DNA of 64,000 nt from Anoxybacillus ayderensis. Its GTDB lineage: Bacteria > Bacillota > Bacilli > Bacillales > Anoxybacillaceae. The notes beneath the pieces are model-generated. The model was not told the origin of the DNA and made no database searches. It was given only the letters and a program-made list of their open reading frames with translations. This document shows positions 44,543-52,961 of this stretch, piece by piece (position 1 is the stretch's first letter; each line of letters starts with the position of its first letter). The stretch lies in the NCBI RefSeq assembly GCF_000833605.1, contig NZ_JXTG01000011.1:27763-91762 (forward strand), written 5' to 3'. A program made the position numbers and the translations under genes.

Positions 44543-45250
44543 CTACCTCCATTCTTTAACTTGTTGTTCAACGAGACGGTCTAATACGTCATACGTTCGA
44601 ATCGGAGGATATAATGTAAACGATACGTCGCTCGTTTGTTGTGCTTGAAGCGTTTCATGAATATAGTCAAGCAGCTGTCCGAAAAATAAAATGTATGGCA
44701 CAACGGCCACTCGTCTGTGCTTCGCTGTTTTGGCAAGCGAAGTGACAACGTCAGAAAAAGAAGGAGAAGCAGCTGCTAAATAACATGGATAGACGGGGAT
44801 GTTTGTTTCTTGTTGCAATAGATGAGCAATTTGTTTGAAATCAGCTTGCGCGTCTATATCGCTGCTTCCACGGCCAACGAGCATGATCGCATCAGCATGT
44901 TCGATTGTTTTCGATATGGCGGAAACGATAAGACGTTGTACACCGAACGGTTTTCCATATGTAATCGTTACAGAAGGAAACATCTTTTTTGCTTTTTCTA
45001 ACTCATATGGAATGTCGCGTTTCGCGTGGTTAGCCGACAATAGTAAAAGCGGAATGGCATAAATCGTCGTTGCCCCATCATGAACGCAACGTTCCACCCC
45101 CGCGACAATATTCGGTTCACACAATTCTAAAAAGCATATGTGTTGAATAGGGATTGAAATGGAAGAAGAGAGGCGTTCGACGAAAGCGACCGCCTCTTTT
45201 TGTCCTTCTGCTGAACGACTTCCGTGACAAATGTATAAAACAGCTTTCAT
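44543..45250 (-). CDS. sirB: Sirohydrochlorin ferrochelatase (SirB/YlnE, CbiX family)
   Basis: Inserts Fe(II) into sirohydrochlorin to give siroheme for sulfite reductase. The 235 residues hold two CbiX-like halves; the first begins LYICHGSRSAEGQ with the metal-binding His. PLLLLSANHAKRDIP supplies a second His. It lies between sumT and sirC, overlapping neither, with three to four base spacers. Confidence 0.9.
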   Translation of the reverse strand: MKAVLYICHGSRSAEGQKEAVAFVERLSSSISIPIQHICFLELCEPNIVAGVERCVHDGATTIYAIPLLLLSANHAKRDIPYELEKAKKMFPSVTITYGKPFGVQRLIVSAISKTIEHADAIMLVGRGSSDIDAQADFKQIAHLLQQETNIPVYPCYLAAASPSFSDVVTSLAKTAKHRRVAVVPYILFFGQLLDYIHETLQAQQTSDVSFTLYPPIRTYDVLDRLVEQQVKEWR

Positions 45251-45253
45251 ATG

Positions 45254-46027
45254 CTACCTCATTCCATGTGCAATTTTTTCCTCTAACATTGTTTCAAACC
45301 ATTGTAGCTGTTCATGTAGCTGGACAACTTCCCCGACAATGATGATACTCGGATTCGAGATACAGTTTTTTCTTACAGCATCCGCAATCGTATGTAACGT
45401 CGCTACGATCGTTTTTTGCTCGGGAAGCGTTCCCCACTGGATGACGGCAACAGGGGTTTGTGGCTGTCTGCCGTACAACTGTAATTGTTTACAAATGAAT
45501 GGGAGATGTTTCACGCCCATATAAATGACGAGCGTATCGACTCCCTTTGCTAAATGCTCCCATTGTACCGCATCTGTTGCATCGAGTCGGCGATGACCTG
45601 TGACAAATGCAACGCTTCCGCTAAAATCGCGATGAGTGACAGGAATTCCCGCATATGCTGGAACGGCGATGCCAGATGTCACTCCGGGAACGATTTCAAA
45701 CGGAATGCGATGTTTGATAAGTGCTTGCGCTTCTTCACCACCACGTCCGAATAGAAAAGGATCGCCGCCTTTTAATCTCGTGACATATTTTCCTCTTTTT
45801 GCATGCTTCACTAAAAAATGATTAATCGTCTCTTGTTTCATTGTATGGTAATTTGGTAACTTTCCGCAATAAATCAAATCAGCATCGCGCTTGGCGTACG
45901 ACAGTAGCTGTTCGTTAATGAGGCGGTCGTATAAAATAACATCTGCTTGTTGAATACATTTTAATCCTTTTACTGTAATGAGCTCAGGATCCCCAGGACC
46001 AGCGCCGACTAAATATACTTTCCCCAT
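45254..46027 (-). CDS. sumT: Uroporphyrinogen-III C-methyltransferase (SumT/YlnD)
   Basis: Makes precorrin-2 by two SAM-dependent methylations, committing uroporphyrinogen III to siroheme. The 257 residues match the CysG/CobA methyltransferase: VYLVGAGPGDPELITVKG at the N-terminus, YDRLIN, then RLKGGDPFLFGRGGEE and PVTHRDFSGSVAFVTGH. ATG 46027 follows TAGGAGGAGAC. Confidence 0.93.
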   Translation of the reverse strand: MGKVYLVGAGPGDPELITVKGLKCIQQADVILYDRLINEQLLSYAKRDADLIYCGKLPNYHTMKQETINHFLVKHAKRGKYVTRLKGGDPFLFGRGGEEAQALIKHRIPFEIVPGVTSGIAVPAYAGIPVTHRDFSGSVAFVTGHRRLDATDAVQWEHLAKGVDTLVIYMGVKHLPFICKQLQLYGRQPQTPVAVIQWGTLPEQKTIVATLHTIADAVRKNCISNPSIIIVGEVVQLHEQLQWFETMLEEKIAHGMR

Positions 46028-46036
46028 TGTCTCCTC

Positions 46037-46624
46037 CTAAATCCACTGTTTATTTTTTAGATAGGAAATGATTTGTTGAACGCATTGTTCAATTGAATAT
46101 TGATCCGTATCGACGACAAGTTCTGGCGAAAGCGGTGGTTCATATGGTGAATCAATGCCAGTAAAGTCGCGAATTTCTCCATTTCGTGCTTTTTTATACA
46201 ATCCTTTTGGATCGCGTTGCTCACATGTTTCAAGCGGACAATGAACATAAATTTCAATAAATTCATCTTGCTCGAGCTTGCTGCGAACGAGTTGACGATC
46301 TTGACGGAACGGGGAAATAAAGGCAGTCAGCACGATTTGTCCACTGTCTACGAACAATTTTGCCACTTCACCAATGCGGCGAATGTTTTCTGTACGATCT
46401 TCGGCAGAAAAACCTAGATCGCTATTTAAGCCGTGACGCACGTTATCGCCATCAAGCACGTAACATTGAATGTTTTGTTCAAATAATGTTTTCGCGACCG
46501 CGTTTGCTAATGTGGACTTCCCAGAACCTGACAATCCTGTAAACCAAAGAACGAAGCTATGATGTTTATTTTTTTTTCGTCGTTCTTCTTTTGTTACACT
46601 TTCTTGATACCAAACGATATTCAT
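46037..46624 (-). CDS. cysC: Adenylylsulfate kinase CysC
   Basis: Phosphorylates APS to PAPS. The 195 residues have a P-loop ([12 protein letters not shown]), [16 protein letters not shown] and the FISPFRQDR loop. ATG 46624 overlaps the sat stop as ATGA; the longer open frame upstream lies inside sat and is not the real start. With Sat it forms the activation branch of the operon. Confidence 0.93.
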   Translation of the reverse strand: MNIVWYQESVTKEERRKKNKHHSFVLWFTGLSGSGKSTLANAVAKTLFEQNIQCYVLDGDNVRHGLNSDLGFSAEDRTENIRRIGEVAKLFVDSGQIVLTAFISPFRQDRQLVRSKLEQDEFIEIYVHCPLETCEQRDPKGLYKKARNGEIRDFTGIDSPYEPPLSPELVVDTDQYSIEQCVQQIISYLKNKQWI

Positions 46625-47700
46625 GAACGGCCACCTCCGACTGTTTGTAAACCATCCATCAGCACGCGCACAACTTCTGGGCGACTGAACGTGCTTGGTG
46701 GCATTTCGCCAGCGCGCAACATTTCCCGTACTTTTGTTCCAGAAAGAACGACATGAGCGGTTGCATCGTGTGGGCACGTTTTCGTTGACGCCATCGCTTC
46801 ACATTTTGTGCAGTAAAAGCTATGTTCGAAAAAGAGAGGGGTAATGCCTAGCTCTTCGTTTGTAAACTGCAAGAAAATTTTTTGAGCATCATACGTACCA
46901 TAATAATTGCCAACTCCCGCATGGTCACGGCCGACGATAAAGTGTGTGCAGCCAAAATTTTTACGTACGAGCGCATGAAAAATAGCTTCACGTGGACCTG
47001 CATAGCGCATTGCAGCTGTAAATACACCGAGAAAGACGCGATCTTTTGGATAATAATGTTCAAGTAATACTTGATAGCTTTTTAAGCGAATGTCTGCAGG
47101 AATGTCATCTTCTTTCGTTTCGCCAACGAGCGGATTTAAATAAAGACCGTCGACGATTTCAAGTGCACATTTTTGAATGTATTCGTGGGCGCGGTGAACG
47201 GGATTGCGCGTTTGAAACCCGACGACTGTTTTCCAGCCAAGTTCCGCAAACCGTTGCTTTGTTTCTTTTGGTGTAAAAAAGAATGGCGAAAAAATTCCTT
47301 TATCTGTTTGACGCACAAGCTTCACAGGTCCACCGATATATATATCCGGTTTTTCAAATAATTTTTTTACACCAGGGTGTGCCACGTCTTCTGTTTGGTA
47401 TACAAGGCGCGCTTCTTTTCGCTTGTCTGGGCGATATATATGTTGCACTTCCATTGTGCCGTATACCGTTCGGTCATACACGAGTTCGACTTCATCTCCG
47501 AGCGATAGTTGTTTCGCTTGTTGTTCTGTTACGGCAAGCGTAATGGGGATGCTCCATACCGCTCCATTTGTAAGCCGCATCGTTTCGACAACCGACTCAT
47601 AATCATCTTTTCCTAAAAAGCCAGTGAGCGGTTCATATCCGCCGATGGCAAGTAATTCAAGGTCACTTAACTCCGCTTTACTTAATACGATTTGTTTCAT
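46621..47700 (-). CDS. sat: ATP sulfurylase with short N-terminus
   Basis: Forms APS from sulfate and ATP. Catalytic motifs are [11 protein letters not shown] and [12 protein letters not shown]. The 359 residues begin at [20 protein letters not shown]; the N-terminal HGG-containing strand expected in Bacillus Sat (about 25 residues) is missing, and an in-frame stop lies about 15 bases upstream of the ATG, so it is not a start-choice error. AGGGGGTA precedes the start. A C-terminal CysC-like domain is absent, as expected. Confidence 0.92.
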   Translation of the reverse strand: MKQIVLSKAELSDLELLAIGGYEPLTGFLGKDDYESVVETMRLTNGAVWSIPITLAVTEQQAKQLSLGDEVELVYDRTVYGTMEVQHIYRPDKRKEARLVYQTEDVAHPGVKKLFEKPDIYIGGPVKLVRQTDKGIFSPFFFTPKETKQRFAELGWKTVVGFQTRNPVHRAHEYIQKCALEIVDGLYLNPLVGETKEDDIPADIRLKSYQVLLEHYYPKDRVFLGVFTAAMRYAGPREAIFHALVRKNFGCTHFIVGRDHAGVGNYYGTYDAQKIFLQFTNEELGITPLFFEHSFYCTKCEAMASTKTCPHDATAHVVLSGTKVREMLRAGEMPPSTFSRPEVVRVLMDGLQTVGGGRS

Positions 47701-47744
47701 GTTTAATACCCCCTAAACTTATTATCCTTATAAAATAACTAGGT

Positions 47745-48791
47745 TTAAATGCCGCCACCATGTTCGTGAAACGAGCGGCGTTCCTCTGTGATTGTTTTTT
47801 TTAAGCTAATCGTTCCAAGTGTGGCGAAACAAACGCTCACAATCGCAATGGCTGTATAGACGTCGCTATGAAGGAATAATTTAATTAAGCTATATGAAAC
47901 AGCTAATGCAAAAATAGGCGAGACAACCCACACTTTTAGCACTTGAATGACAATTTGCTTTTGCCAAATGGAAAAGCCGCTTTTCGTTGTCCCGATGCCG
48001 ATAATGGCTGATGTCGTAATTTGTGTCAGTGGAACGGGAAGACCAAAAAGAGATGAAACGATGACGAGCGTTGCCCCGATTCCTGAAATAATACATCCTT
48101 CGAGTTGAGAGAACGTCGTAATTTTTTTCCCGTTCGTTTCTAATACGCGGCTGCCAAGCAAAAGCGCTCCAAGGGCAACGAATAACCCACCGAAAATGAT
48201 CCCGTGTTGGACGGATAGTAAACCCGCTCCAACGAGAGGCCCGACCGCGTTGGCGACATTGTTCATTCCGGCTGAAAACGCCTCGAAAAATCCGGCGATA
48301 ATAAGCAAAAAGCCGATCCATTTGTTTTGTTTTACTGTTTTTCCTTTTAGCCATTTGCTAATGAAAAAAGCGAAAGAAAACGCAGCAAGCGGTGTAATGA
48401 GCCAAAACGATACGATCCATAGGAGTTTGCCAACATATACGCTTTGATACGCAATTCCTGCCCCAACGACCGCACCGACTGTCACTTCGCTTGTCGATAG
48501 CGGAATGCCAAGCACGTTGGCCGCAAATAACGAAATCGTTGCTGCTGCTAAAACGATGACAACAAGCTCTGTTTGTAAAATGGATGGGGGAACAATGCCA
48601 GAGCCGATCGTTTTCACAACTTCGCCCCCGCCTAAACTGCCGAGGAAAATGGCAATGGCGCATAGGAGTAAAGCGATTCGTTTATTTGGCAATGTGCCAG
48701 AACCGTAAGCAGCTCCCATGGTCGCGGCGGCTCCGCTTCCCCCAATGTTCATCGCAAAGAAAAAAGCAATAATAAAAGCAACGATGACCAA
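47745..48791 (-). CDS. cysP: Sulfate permease CysP (PiT family)
   Basis: A 348-residue transporter of the inorganic phosphate transporter family; in B. subtilis the homologue in this operon is a sulfate permease. About ten to eleven membrane segments are present, with the repeated PiT signatures GSGAAATMGAAYGSGTLPN and GMNNVANAVGPLVGAGL. I start it at TTG 48791, preceded by AAAGGGGGGAG. It sits between cysH and sat as in B. subtilis. Confidence 0.9.
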   Translation of the reverse strand: MVIVAFIIAFFFAMNIGGSGAAATMGAAYGSGTLPNKRIALLLCAIAIFLGSLGGGEVVKTIGSGIVPPSILQTELVVIVLAAATISLFAANVLGIPLSTSEVTVGAVVGAGIAYQSVYVGKLLWIVSFWLITPLAAFSFAFFISKWLKGKTVKQNKWIGFLLIIAGFFEAFSAGMNNVANAVGPLVGAGLLSVQHGIIFGGLFVALGALLLGSRVLETNGKKITTFSQLEGCIISGIGATLVIVSSLFGLPVPLTQITTSAIIGIGTTKSGFSIWQKQIVIQVLKVWVVSPIFALAVSYSLIKLFLHSDVYTAIAIVSVCFATLGTISLKKTITEERRSFHEHGGGI

Positions 48792-48804
48792 GTCACTCCC
48801 CCCT

Positions 48805-49512
48805 TTATGATTCGTGCAAGCCGCATTCTGTTTTTCCTAGCCCAGCCCATCGACCAGAACGTAAATCTTCTTCTGTATAAGCAGGGGCTGTACACGGTGC
48901 ACAACCGATGCTCGGATATCCGCGATCATGAAGCGGATTATAAGTGAGGTTATGGCGATGCACATAACGCCATACGTCTTTCCACGTCCAGTAAATAAGC
49001 GGACAAACTTTAATGTTTTGAAACTTTTTATCGCGATTAATAAATTCAACATGTTGCCTTGTTGGTGATTGTTCACGGCGCAGCCCAGAAATCCACGCTT
49101 TTTTTCCTATCATCGCTTCTCGTAGCGGAACAATTTTTCTTAGTTCACAGCATTTGTTCGGGTCTTTTTTCCAAAGTTCTGCACCAAATTGTTTCTCTTG
49201 TTCTGCAAGTGATAAAGACGGTGTTTGTAAATGAATGCGCAAGCGTGGGTATGCTCGTTTGACGCGTTCAATCGTTTCGTATGTTTCAGAAAAATGTAAA
49301 TGCGTATCGAGAAACACAATATGAGCATCATCCTTCACTTGAGAAATAAGGTCAATGAGCACGATGCCTTCAATGCCAAAACTGCACGCATACAAAAGGT
49401 CGTCGCCATAATGGGTATACGCCCATGAAAGTACATGTAATGCCCCTTTTTCATTATTATCGATTGGAAAAGTCGGTTTTTGGACCTCGTCCCACGTTTC
49501 ATACGTAACCAT
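48805..49512 (-). CDS. cysH: Phosphoadenylylsulfate/adenylylsulfate reductase CysH
   Basis: Reduces APS or PAPS to sulfite. The 235 residues have the nucleotide-binding SFGIEGIVLIDLI segment, cluster cysteines CCELRK and GCAPCT that point to a [4Fe-4S] enzyme of the APS-using type, and the C-terminal catalytic ECGLH. First gene of the minus-strand operon; ATG 49512 follows GGGAGATGAG. It is divergent from an HD-GYP-like gene. Confidence 0.93.
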   Translation of the reverse strand: MVTYETWDEVQKPTFPIDNNEKGALHVLSWAYTHYGDDLLYACSFGIEGIVLIDLISQVKDDAHIVFLDTHLHFSETYETIERVKRAYPRLRIHLQTPSLSLAEQEKQFGAELWKKDPNKCCELRKIVPLREAMIGKKAWISGLRREQSPTRQHVEFINRDKKFQNIKVCPLIYWTWKDVWRYVHRHNLTYNPLHDRGYPSIGCAPCTAPAYTEEDLRSGRWAGLGKTECGLHES

Positions 49513-49561
49513 GTCTCATCTCCCTTTCTTATTCGTCGCTCTTTCTGTTTGATTGTTTTAA

Positions 49562-49611
49562 ATTTTAACACAATTCAAGTGAATGTCAATCCTAGTTTTT
49601 CTATCGGAATT
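49562..49611 (-). promoter_or_regulatory. cysH promoter with partial CymR-like box
   Basis: On the minus strand TTGACA (49589-49584) and TAAAAT (49567-49562) are separated by 16 bases. On the other strand, 49586-49611 ends in GGAATT and matches much of the Bacillus CymR consensus as I recall it, overlapping the -35. I see no S-box riboswitch here. Confidence 0.45.
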
Positions 49612-49696
49612 TATTTTTTTAAAAAACGTCATGGCAAACGAAAAAAAACATGATTATACTGTTTGTATGGGAGATGTCGAAAGGGGTGGAGTATGT

Positions 49697-50674
49697 TTGC
49701 GGCTCATTTTATTAGAAGACTACGATGAGCGAACGATGGAATTGGCACGTCCGATTTATGATCGCCATCGTCGAGTGCTTTTAGCAGCAGGAAGAAAAAT
49801 TCATCCAAAATATGTAGAGCGTTTAAAACAAATGGACATTCGCTACGTATTTGTTGAAGATGCGGTGTCTGAAGGCATTACTTTAGAAGAATTGCTCGAT
49901 ATGCCGTCGTGGATGGACGCGATTGAAGTTGTTCAGCAATCGTTTGACGCGGTGCGAAAACGAGAACAATTGCCGCTTCGCTTGTTGTTTAAACTAGCGG
50001 TAAAGCTCGTTGATGAAGTGAAAAAAAGAAAAGTATTAGCGATCATCCCAGCGACGTCGCTTGAAGTGGAAGCGCAGCCGTACGCTCATGCAATCAACGT
50101 AGCGCTTTTAGCATTACAGTTAGGGAAGAAGCTACATTTGAACGATTTACAGTTGCGCGATGTCGCGCTTGGCTCGTTGTTTCACGACGTTGGGAAAGAA
50201 ATAGAAGGGGAAGAGCATCATGCAGTAAAGGGATTTGAGTATTTACGAAAAGAGCGAGAACTTAGTTTATTATGCGCACATATGGCGTATCAACATCACG
50301 AACATGCAGACGGCTCAGGTACGCCGCGCGGATTAAAAGAAACGGATATTCATTTGTACGCCCAAATTTGCGCCATTGCCAATGAATATGAAAATTTAAT
50401 TTCCGCTGAATTTGTTCCACCGCACGAAGCGCTTGAAATTATTATGGCGCGAAGTGGTATTCGGTATAGCCAGCAGATTGTGCGGCTGTTTGTTGAGACG
50501 ATTCCTGCTTATTTGCCGGGAACGATGGTCAAAATGGGCGACGGAAGAAACGCGATTGTCACAAAAATCGTTGAACATATGCAACGTCCGTACGTACGGT
50601 ACACGGATACACGTGAAGAAATTGCACTCGCGGATCATCCGTCGCTGCTCATCGTTGGACAGGCGATTTTATAA
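49697..50674 (+). CDS. HD-GYP-like phosphodiesterase, variant signature
   Basis: A 326-residue cytoplasmic protein. The N-terminal 110 residues include RPIYDRHRRVLLAAGRK and AEDAVSEGITLEELL-like turns seen at the start of many single-domain HD-GYP proteins. The HD domain follows with LFHDVGKE and HHEHADGSGTPRG; the terminal Y of GYP is replaced by T. I start it at TTG 49697, five bases after GGTGGAG; longer frames to 49583 lack a binding site. A C-terminal KOW/TRAM-like beta segment (GTMVKMGDGRNAIVTKI) is present. c-di-GMP hydrolysis is likely but unproven. Confidence 0.8.
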   Translation: MRLILLEDYDERTMELARPIYDRHRRVLLAAGRKIHPKYVERLKQMDIRYVFVEDAVSEGITLEELLDMPSWMDAIEVVQQSFDAVRKREQLPLRLLFKLAVKLVDEVKKRKVLAIIPATSLEVEAQPYAHAINVALLALQLGKKLHLNDLQLRDVALGSLFHDVGKEIEGEEHHAVKGFEYLRKERELSLLCAHMAYQHHEHADGSGTPRGLKETDIHLYAQICAIANEYENLISAEFVPPHEALEIIMARSGIRYSQQIVRLFVETIPAYLPGTMVKMGDGRNAIVTKIVEHMQRPYVRYTDTREEIALADHPSLLIVGQAIL

Positions 50675-50878
50675 TTTTTTGCGTAAGTTTCCGAGCTCTT
50701 CAGCGATCGCTTGCATTTCGCTCGGGCTAAACGATGACTTTTTCATCACCATATCGTATATATCTTTTAATTCATCGTATAGTTGCTCATCAAAATGATC
50801 TGGTTTAATCGCATCAAAATTTAATACTTTTAACTTTTCTTTGATTTGCTCAATCATTTGTTCAACTGATAAACGCAC
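50669..50878 (-). CDS. yfkK: DUF1128 protein (YfkK)
   Basis: A 69-residue helical protein of the DUF1128 family, recognised from FSPSEMQAIAEELGNLRKK at the C-terminus and DIYDMVMKK. I choose GTG 50878, eight bases from AAAGGA, over ATG 50887. It is divergent from the yfkJ orthologue, the same order as in B. subtilis. The function is unknown. Confidence 0.85.
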   Translation of the reverse strand: MRLSVEQMIEQIKEKLKVLNFDAIKPDHFDEQLYDELKDIYDMVMKKSSFSPSEMQAIAEELGNLRKKL

Positions 50879-50944
50879 AATCGTCATCCTTTCGTGTGTG
50901 ATTTTGTTCATTGTATCATTGTTTTATGTGTGAGGTGAAATGAA

Positions 50945-51415
50945 ATGATTCGTGTGTTATTTGTTTGTTTAGGAAACATTTGTCGTTCTCCGATGGCGGA
51001 GGCGGTATTTCGGCATCTTGTGAAGCAAGAGGGGTTTGATCACGTCATTTCTGTTGACTCAGCAGGGACAGGAAATTGGCATATTGGTAAGCCGCCTCAT
51101 CACGGCACACAGCGCATTTTAACAGAAAAACAAATCGATTTTACAGGATTGAAAGCACGGCAAATTAAAAAAGAAGACTTTCATACATTTGACTATATTA
51201 TTGGCATGGATAGCGATAATATCGCTCATCTTCGCCGTCTTGTCAGCGATGATTGTCGTGCTGTGATTGCTCGCTTTATGGACTTTGTGCCAAACCGTCG
51301 CGTAGATGATGTACCAGACCCGTACTTTACAGGAAATTTTGAAGAAGTGTACGAATTAGTAGAGGAAGGATGTAAACATATATTAGAACGCATAAAACGA
51401 GATCATTCGTTGTAA
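50945..51415 (+). CDS. yfkJ: Low-molecular-weight protein-tyrosine phosphatase (YfkJ)
   Basis: A 156-residue phosphatase with the P-loop VCLGNICRSPMAE (Cys near residue 9, Arg in CRS) and the DPYFTGNFEEV general-acid Asp. It is implicated in stress resistance in B. subtilis. Start ATG 50945 follows GAGGTGAAATG. It begins a plus-strand run with the yfkI- and yfkH-like genes. Confidence 0.92.
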   Translation: MIRVLFVCLGNICRSPMAEAVFRHLVKQEGFDHVISVDSAGTGNWHIGKPPHHGTQRILTEKQIDFTGLKARQIKKEDFHTFDYIIGMDSDNIAHLRRLVSDDCRAVIARFMDFVPNRRVDDVPDPYFTGNFEEVYELVEEGCKHILERIKRDHSL

Positions 51416-51427
51416 GGAGGCATGGCG

Positions 51428-51691
51428 ATGGGAAAGGGGAAATGGCTTGCATTGGCTGGTGTCGCTTTGTTGCTAGCGAATAAAAAAGCGCGTCAAGTGG
51501 TAAAAGAAGCGTGTCGTGAGTGGATGGATGATGTGGAAGGAGTAAAAGAGACAGTCCGTCAAACAAGACAACATGTCGACGAAATAGTGAATGATTTGCA
51601 GTTTATTGTGAATAAACTAAGTGAAGTAAAAGAAACAACGCCGCAAGTGATGGAATGGATTGGGGAGCTGATTCGCAAACGCTCGACATAA
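51428..51691 (+). CDS. yfkI: Small amphipathic protein (YfkI/YtxH-like)
   Basis: An 87-residue protein. A short hydrophobic N-terminus (WLALAGVALLLANKKARQ) is followed by a charged helix. It resembles YtxH-type small proteins and occupies the place of yfkI between yfkJ and yfkH. ATG 51428 has AAGGAGG seven bases upstream; ATG 51422 is too close to that site. Confidence 0.75.
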   Translation: MGKGKWLALAGVALLLANKKARQVVKEACREWMDDVEGVKETVRQTRQHVDEIVNDLQFIVNKLSEVKETTPQVMEWIGELIRKRST

Positions 51692-51709
51692 GGAGCGAGG
51701 TGGTGAAAG

Positions 51710-52543
51710 ATGATTATTAGCTTTTCCGTCGTTCGTGAGCTCATGAAACGGTTCGATGAAGATGAAGTGTTCGACTTGTCGGCTGAGTTGGCGTATTTCT
51801 TTTTACTTTCGCTATTTCCGTTTTTACTGTTTTTGCTGACGTTTTTATCGTATTTGCCCATCCCGCATGAAGATGTGATCGCTTTTTTAAGTCAATATGC
51901 TCCGAGTGAAACGGTACATTTAATCGAAACAAACATTCAACAGCTCATGAAATCACAAAGTGGAAAATGGTTATCGTTCAGCGTTCTTGCGACCGTGTGG
52001 GCGGCATCGAACGGGATGTCAGCCATTATTCGTGCTTTAAATCGTGCATATGATGTGAAAGAAACGCGTTCCTTTCTTGTTGCGCGCGGTATTTCTATCT
52101 TACTTACATTTGCCATGATTTTCGTCATTATTGTCGCGCTTGTTTTCCCTGTATTCGGTAAAATGATTGGCACGTTTCTTTTTTCAGCGTTTGGGCTTTC
52201 GGACGTTTTTTTACGCATATGGGAAACGATTCGTTGGTTCGTTAGTTTTATCATTTTATTTTTTGTTTTTTCTGTGTTGTACGTTTTTGCGCCGAGCAAA
52301 TATGTTCGTTTTCGCGACGTATGGAGTGGTGCGCTGTTTGCCACAGTCGGTTGGATGGTTGTCTCGCTTGCTTTTTCGTATTATGTGAATCAGTTCGGTA
52401 ACTATTCGGCGATGTACGGTAGTCTAGGTGGCATTATTGCGTTAATGGTTTGGTTTTATTTGTCCGGCATGATGATTGTATTAGGTGGAGAGTTAAACGC
52501 CATTTTTTGTTGTAAACGAGAAGGAAACATGCGCATACGGTAG
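51710..52543 (+). CDS. yfkH: YihY/BrkB-family membrane protein (YfkH)
   Basis: A 277-residue inner-membrane protein with six hydrophobic segments. Family motifs include LSAELAYFFLLSLFPFLLFLL, WAASNGMSAIIRALNRAYDV and SLGGIIALMVWFYLSGMMIVLG. The family was once called RNase BN; that activity is not expected. It follows yfkI with an 18-base gap. The function is unknown. Confidence 0.9.
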   Translation: MIISFSVVRELMKRFDEDEVFDLSAELAYFFLLSLFPFLLFLLTFLSYLPIPHEDVIAFLSQYAPSETVHLIETNIQQLMKSQSGKWLSFSVLATVWAASNGMSAIIRALNRAYDVKETRSFLVARGISILLTFAMIFVIIVALVFPVFGKMIGTFLFSAFGLSDVFLRIWETIRWFVSFIILFFVFSVLYVFAPSKYVRFRDVWSGALFATVGWMVVSLAFSYYVNQFGNYSAMYGSLGGIIALMVWFYLSGMMIVLGGELNAIFCCKREGNMRIR

Positions 52544-52615
52544 ACATTCCCTCTTATAGAAAAGCCCTGTTTAATCCATATTACAAATGAACGTCGTTAT
52601 AAAGGGGGAATATAC

Positions 52616-52720
52616 GTGACGAAAAAAACGAAAAAAGACGGCGGGACAAAACAAAAGGGAAAAAGCCGTCCGAAACATAAAACGAGCAGTAGCGCAAACG
52701 GACAAAACGGATATCATTAA
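52616..52720 (+). CDS. 34-residue Lys-rich small protein
   Basis: A short reading frame with a strong AAAGGGGGAA site before GTG 52616. The product is very basic (many Lys, plus Thr, Gly, Ser and Asn) and ends NGYH. A terminator follows five bases after the stop, so it looks like a real small gene. Its composition recalls small acid-soluble or other minor spore proteins, but I cannot name a family. Confidence 0.55.
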   Translation: MTKKTKKDGGTKQKGKSRPKHKTSSSANGQNGYH

Positions 52721-52724
52721 AAAG

Positions 52725-52755
52725 AAAAGGGATGTGTTGCACATCCCTTTTATTC
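52725..52755. terminator. Bidirectional terminator
   Basis: AAAAGGGATGTG and CACATCCCTTTT form a perfect stem around TTG. It separates the small Lys-rich gene from the convergent BH0509-type gene. Confidence 0.92.
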
Positions 52756-52899
52756 TGCAATTTCTTCGTGATGATAATATGTTTGGTTGTAAATATGTTC
52801 GATTTCTGCATCTGTCATATAAACAAGTTGTTCTTGATTAAAGCCACGCAATTTTGTAATAAACTCAATCATATTTTTTCTTTCTTCTCTACTCATCAT
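52750..52899 (-). CDS. BH0509-family small protein
   Basis: A 49-residue protein: MMSREERKNMIEFITKL, then MTDAEIEHIYNQTY. This is the short conserved BH0509 family of Bacillaceae. ATG 52899 (or the next ATG, 52896) follows GGGGAGAG. No function is known. Confidence 0.75.
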   Translation of the reverse strand: MMSREERKNMIEFITKLRGFNQEQLVYMTDAEIEHIYNQTYYHHEEIAE

Positions 52900-52961
52900 G
52901 ATCGCTCTCCCCTCTGTTTTAAAACAGTTTATTTTGTTTAATTGTATTATATAACAGTGGT

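Noticed and set aside
49513..49696. S-box riboswitch or T-box before cysH
   Set aside because: No hairpin with the conserved core or terminator pairing is visible; only a promoter and a possible CymR site are seen.
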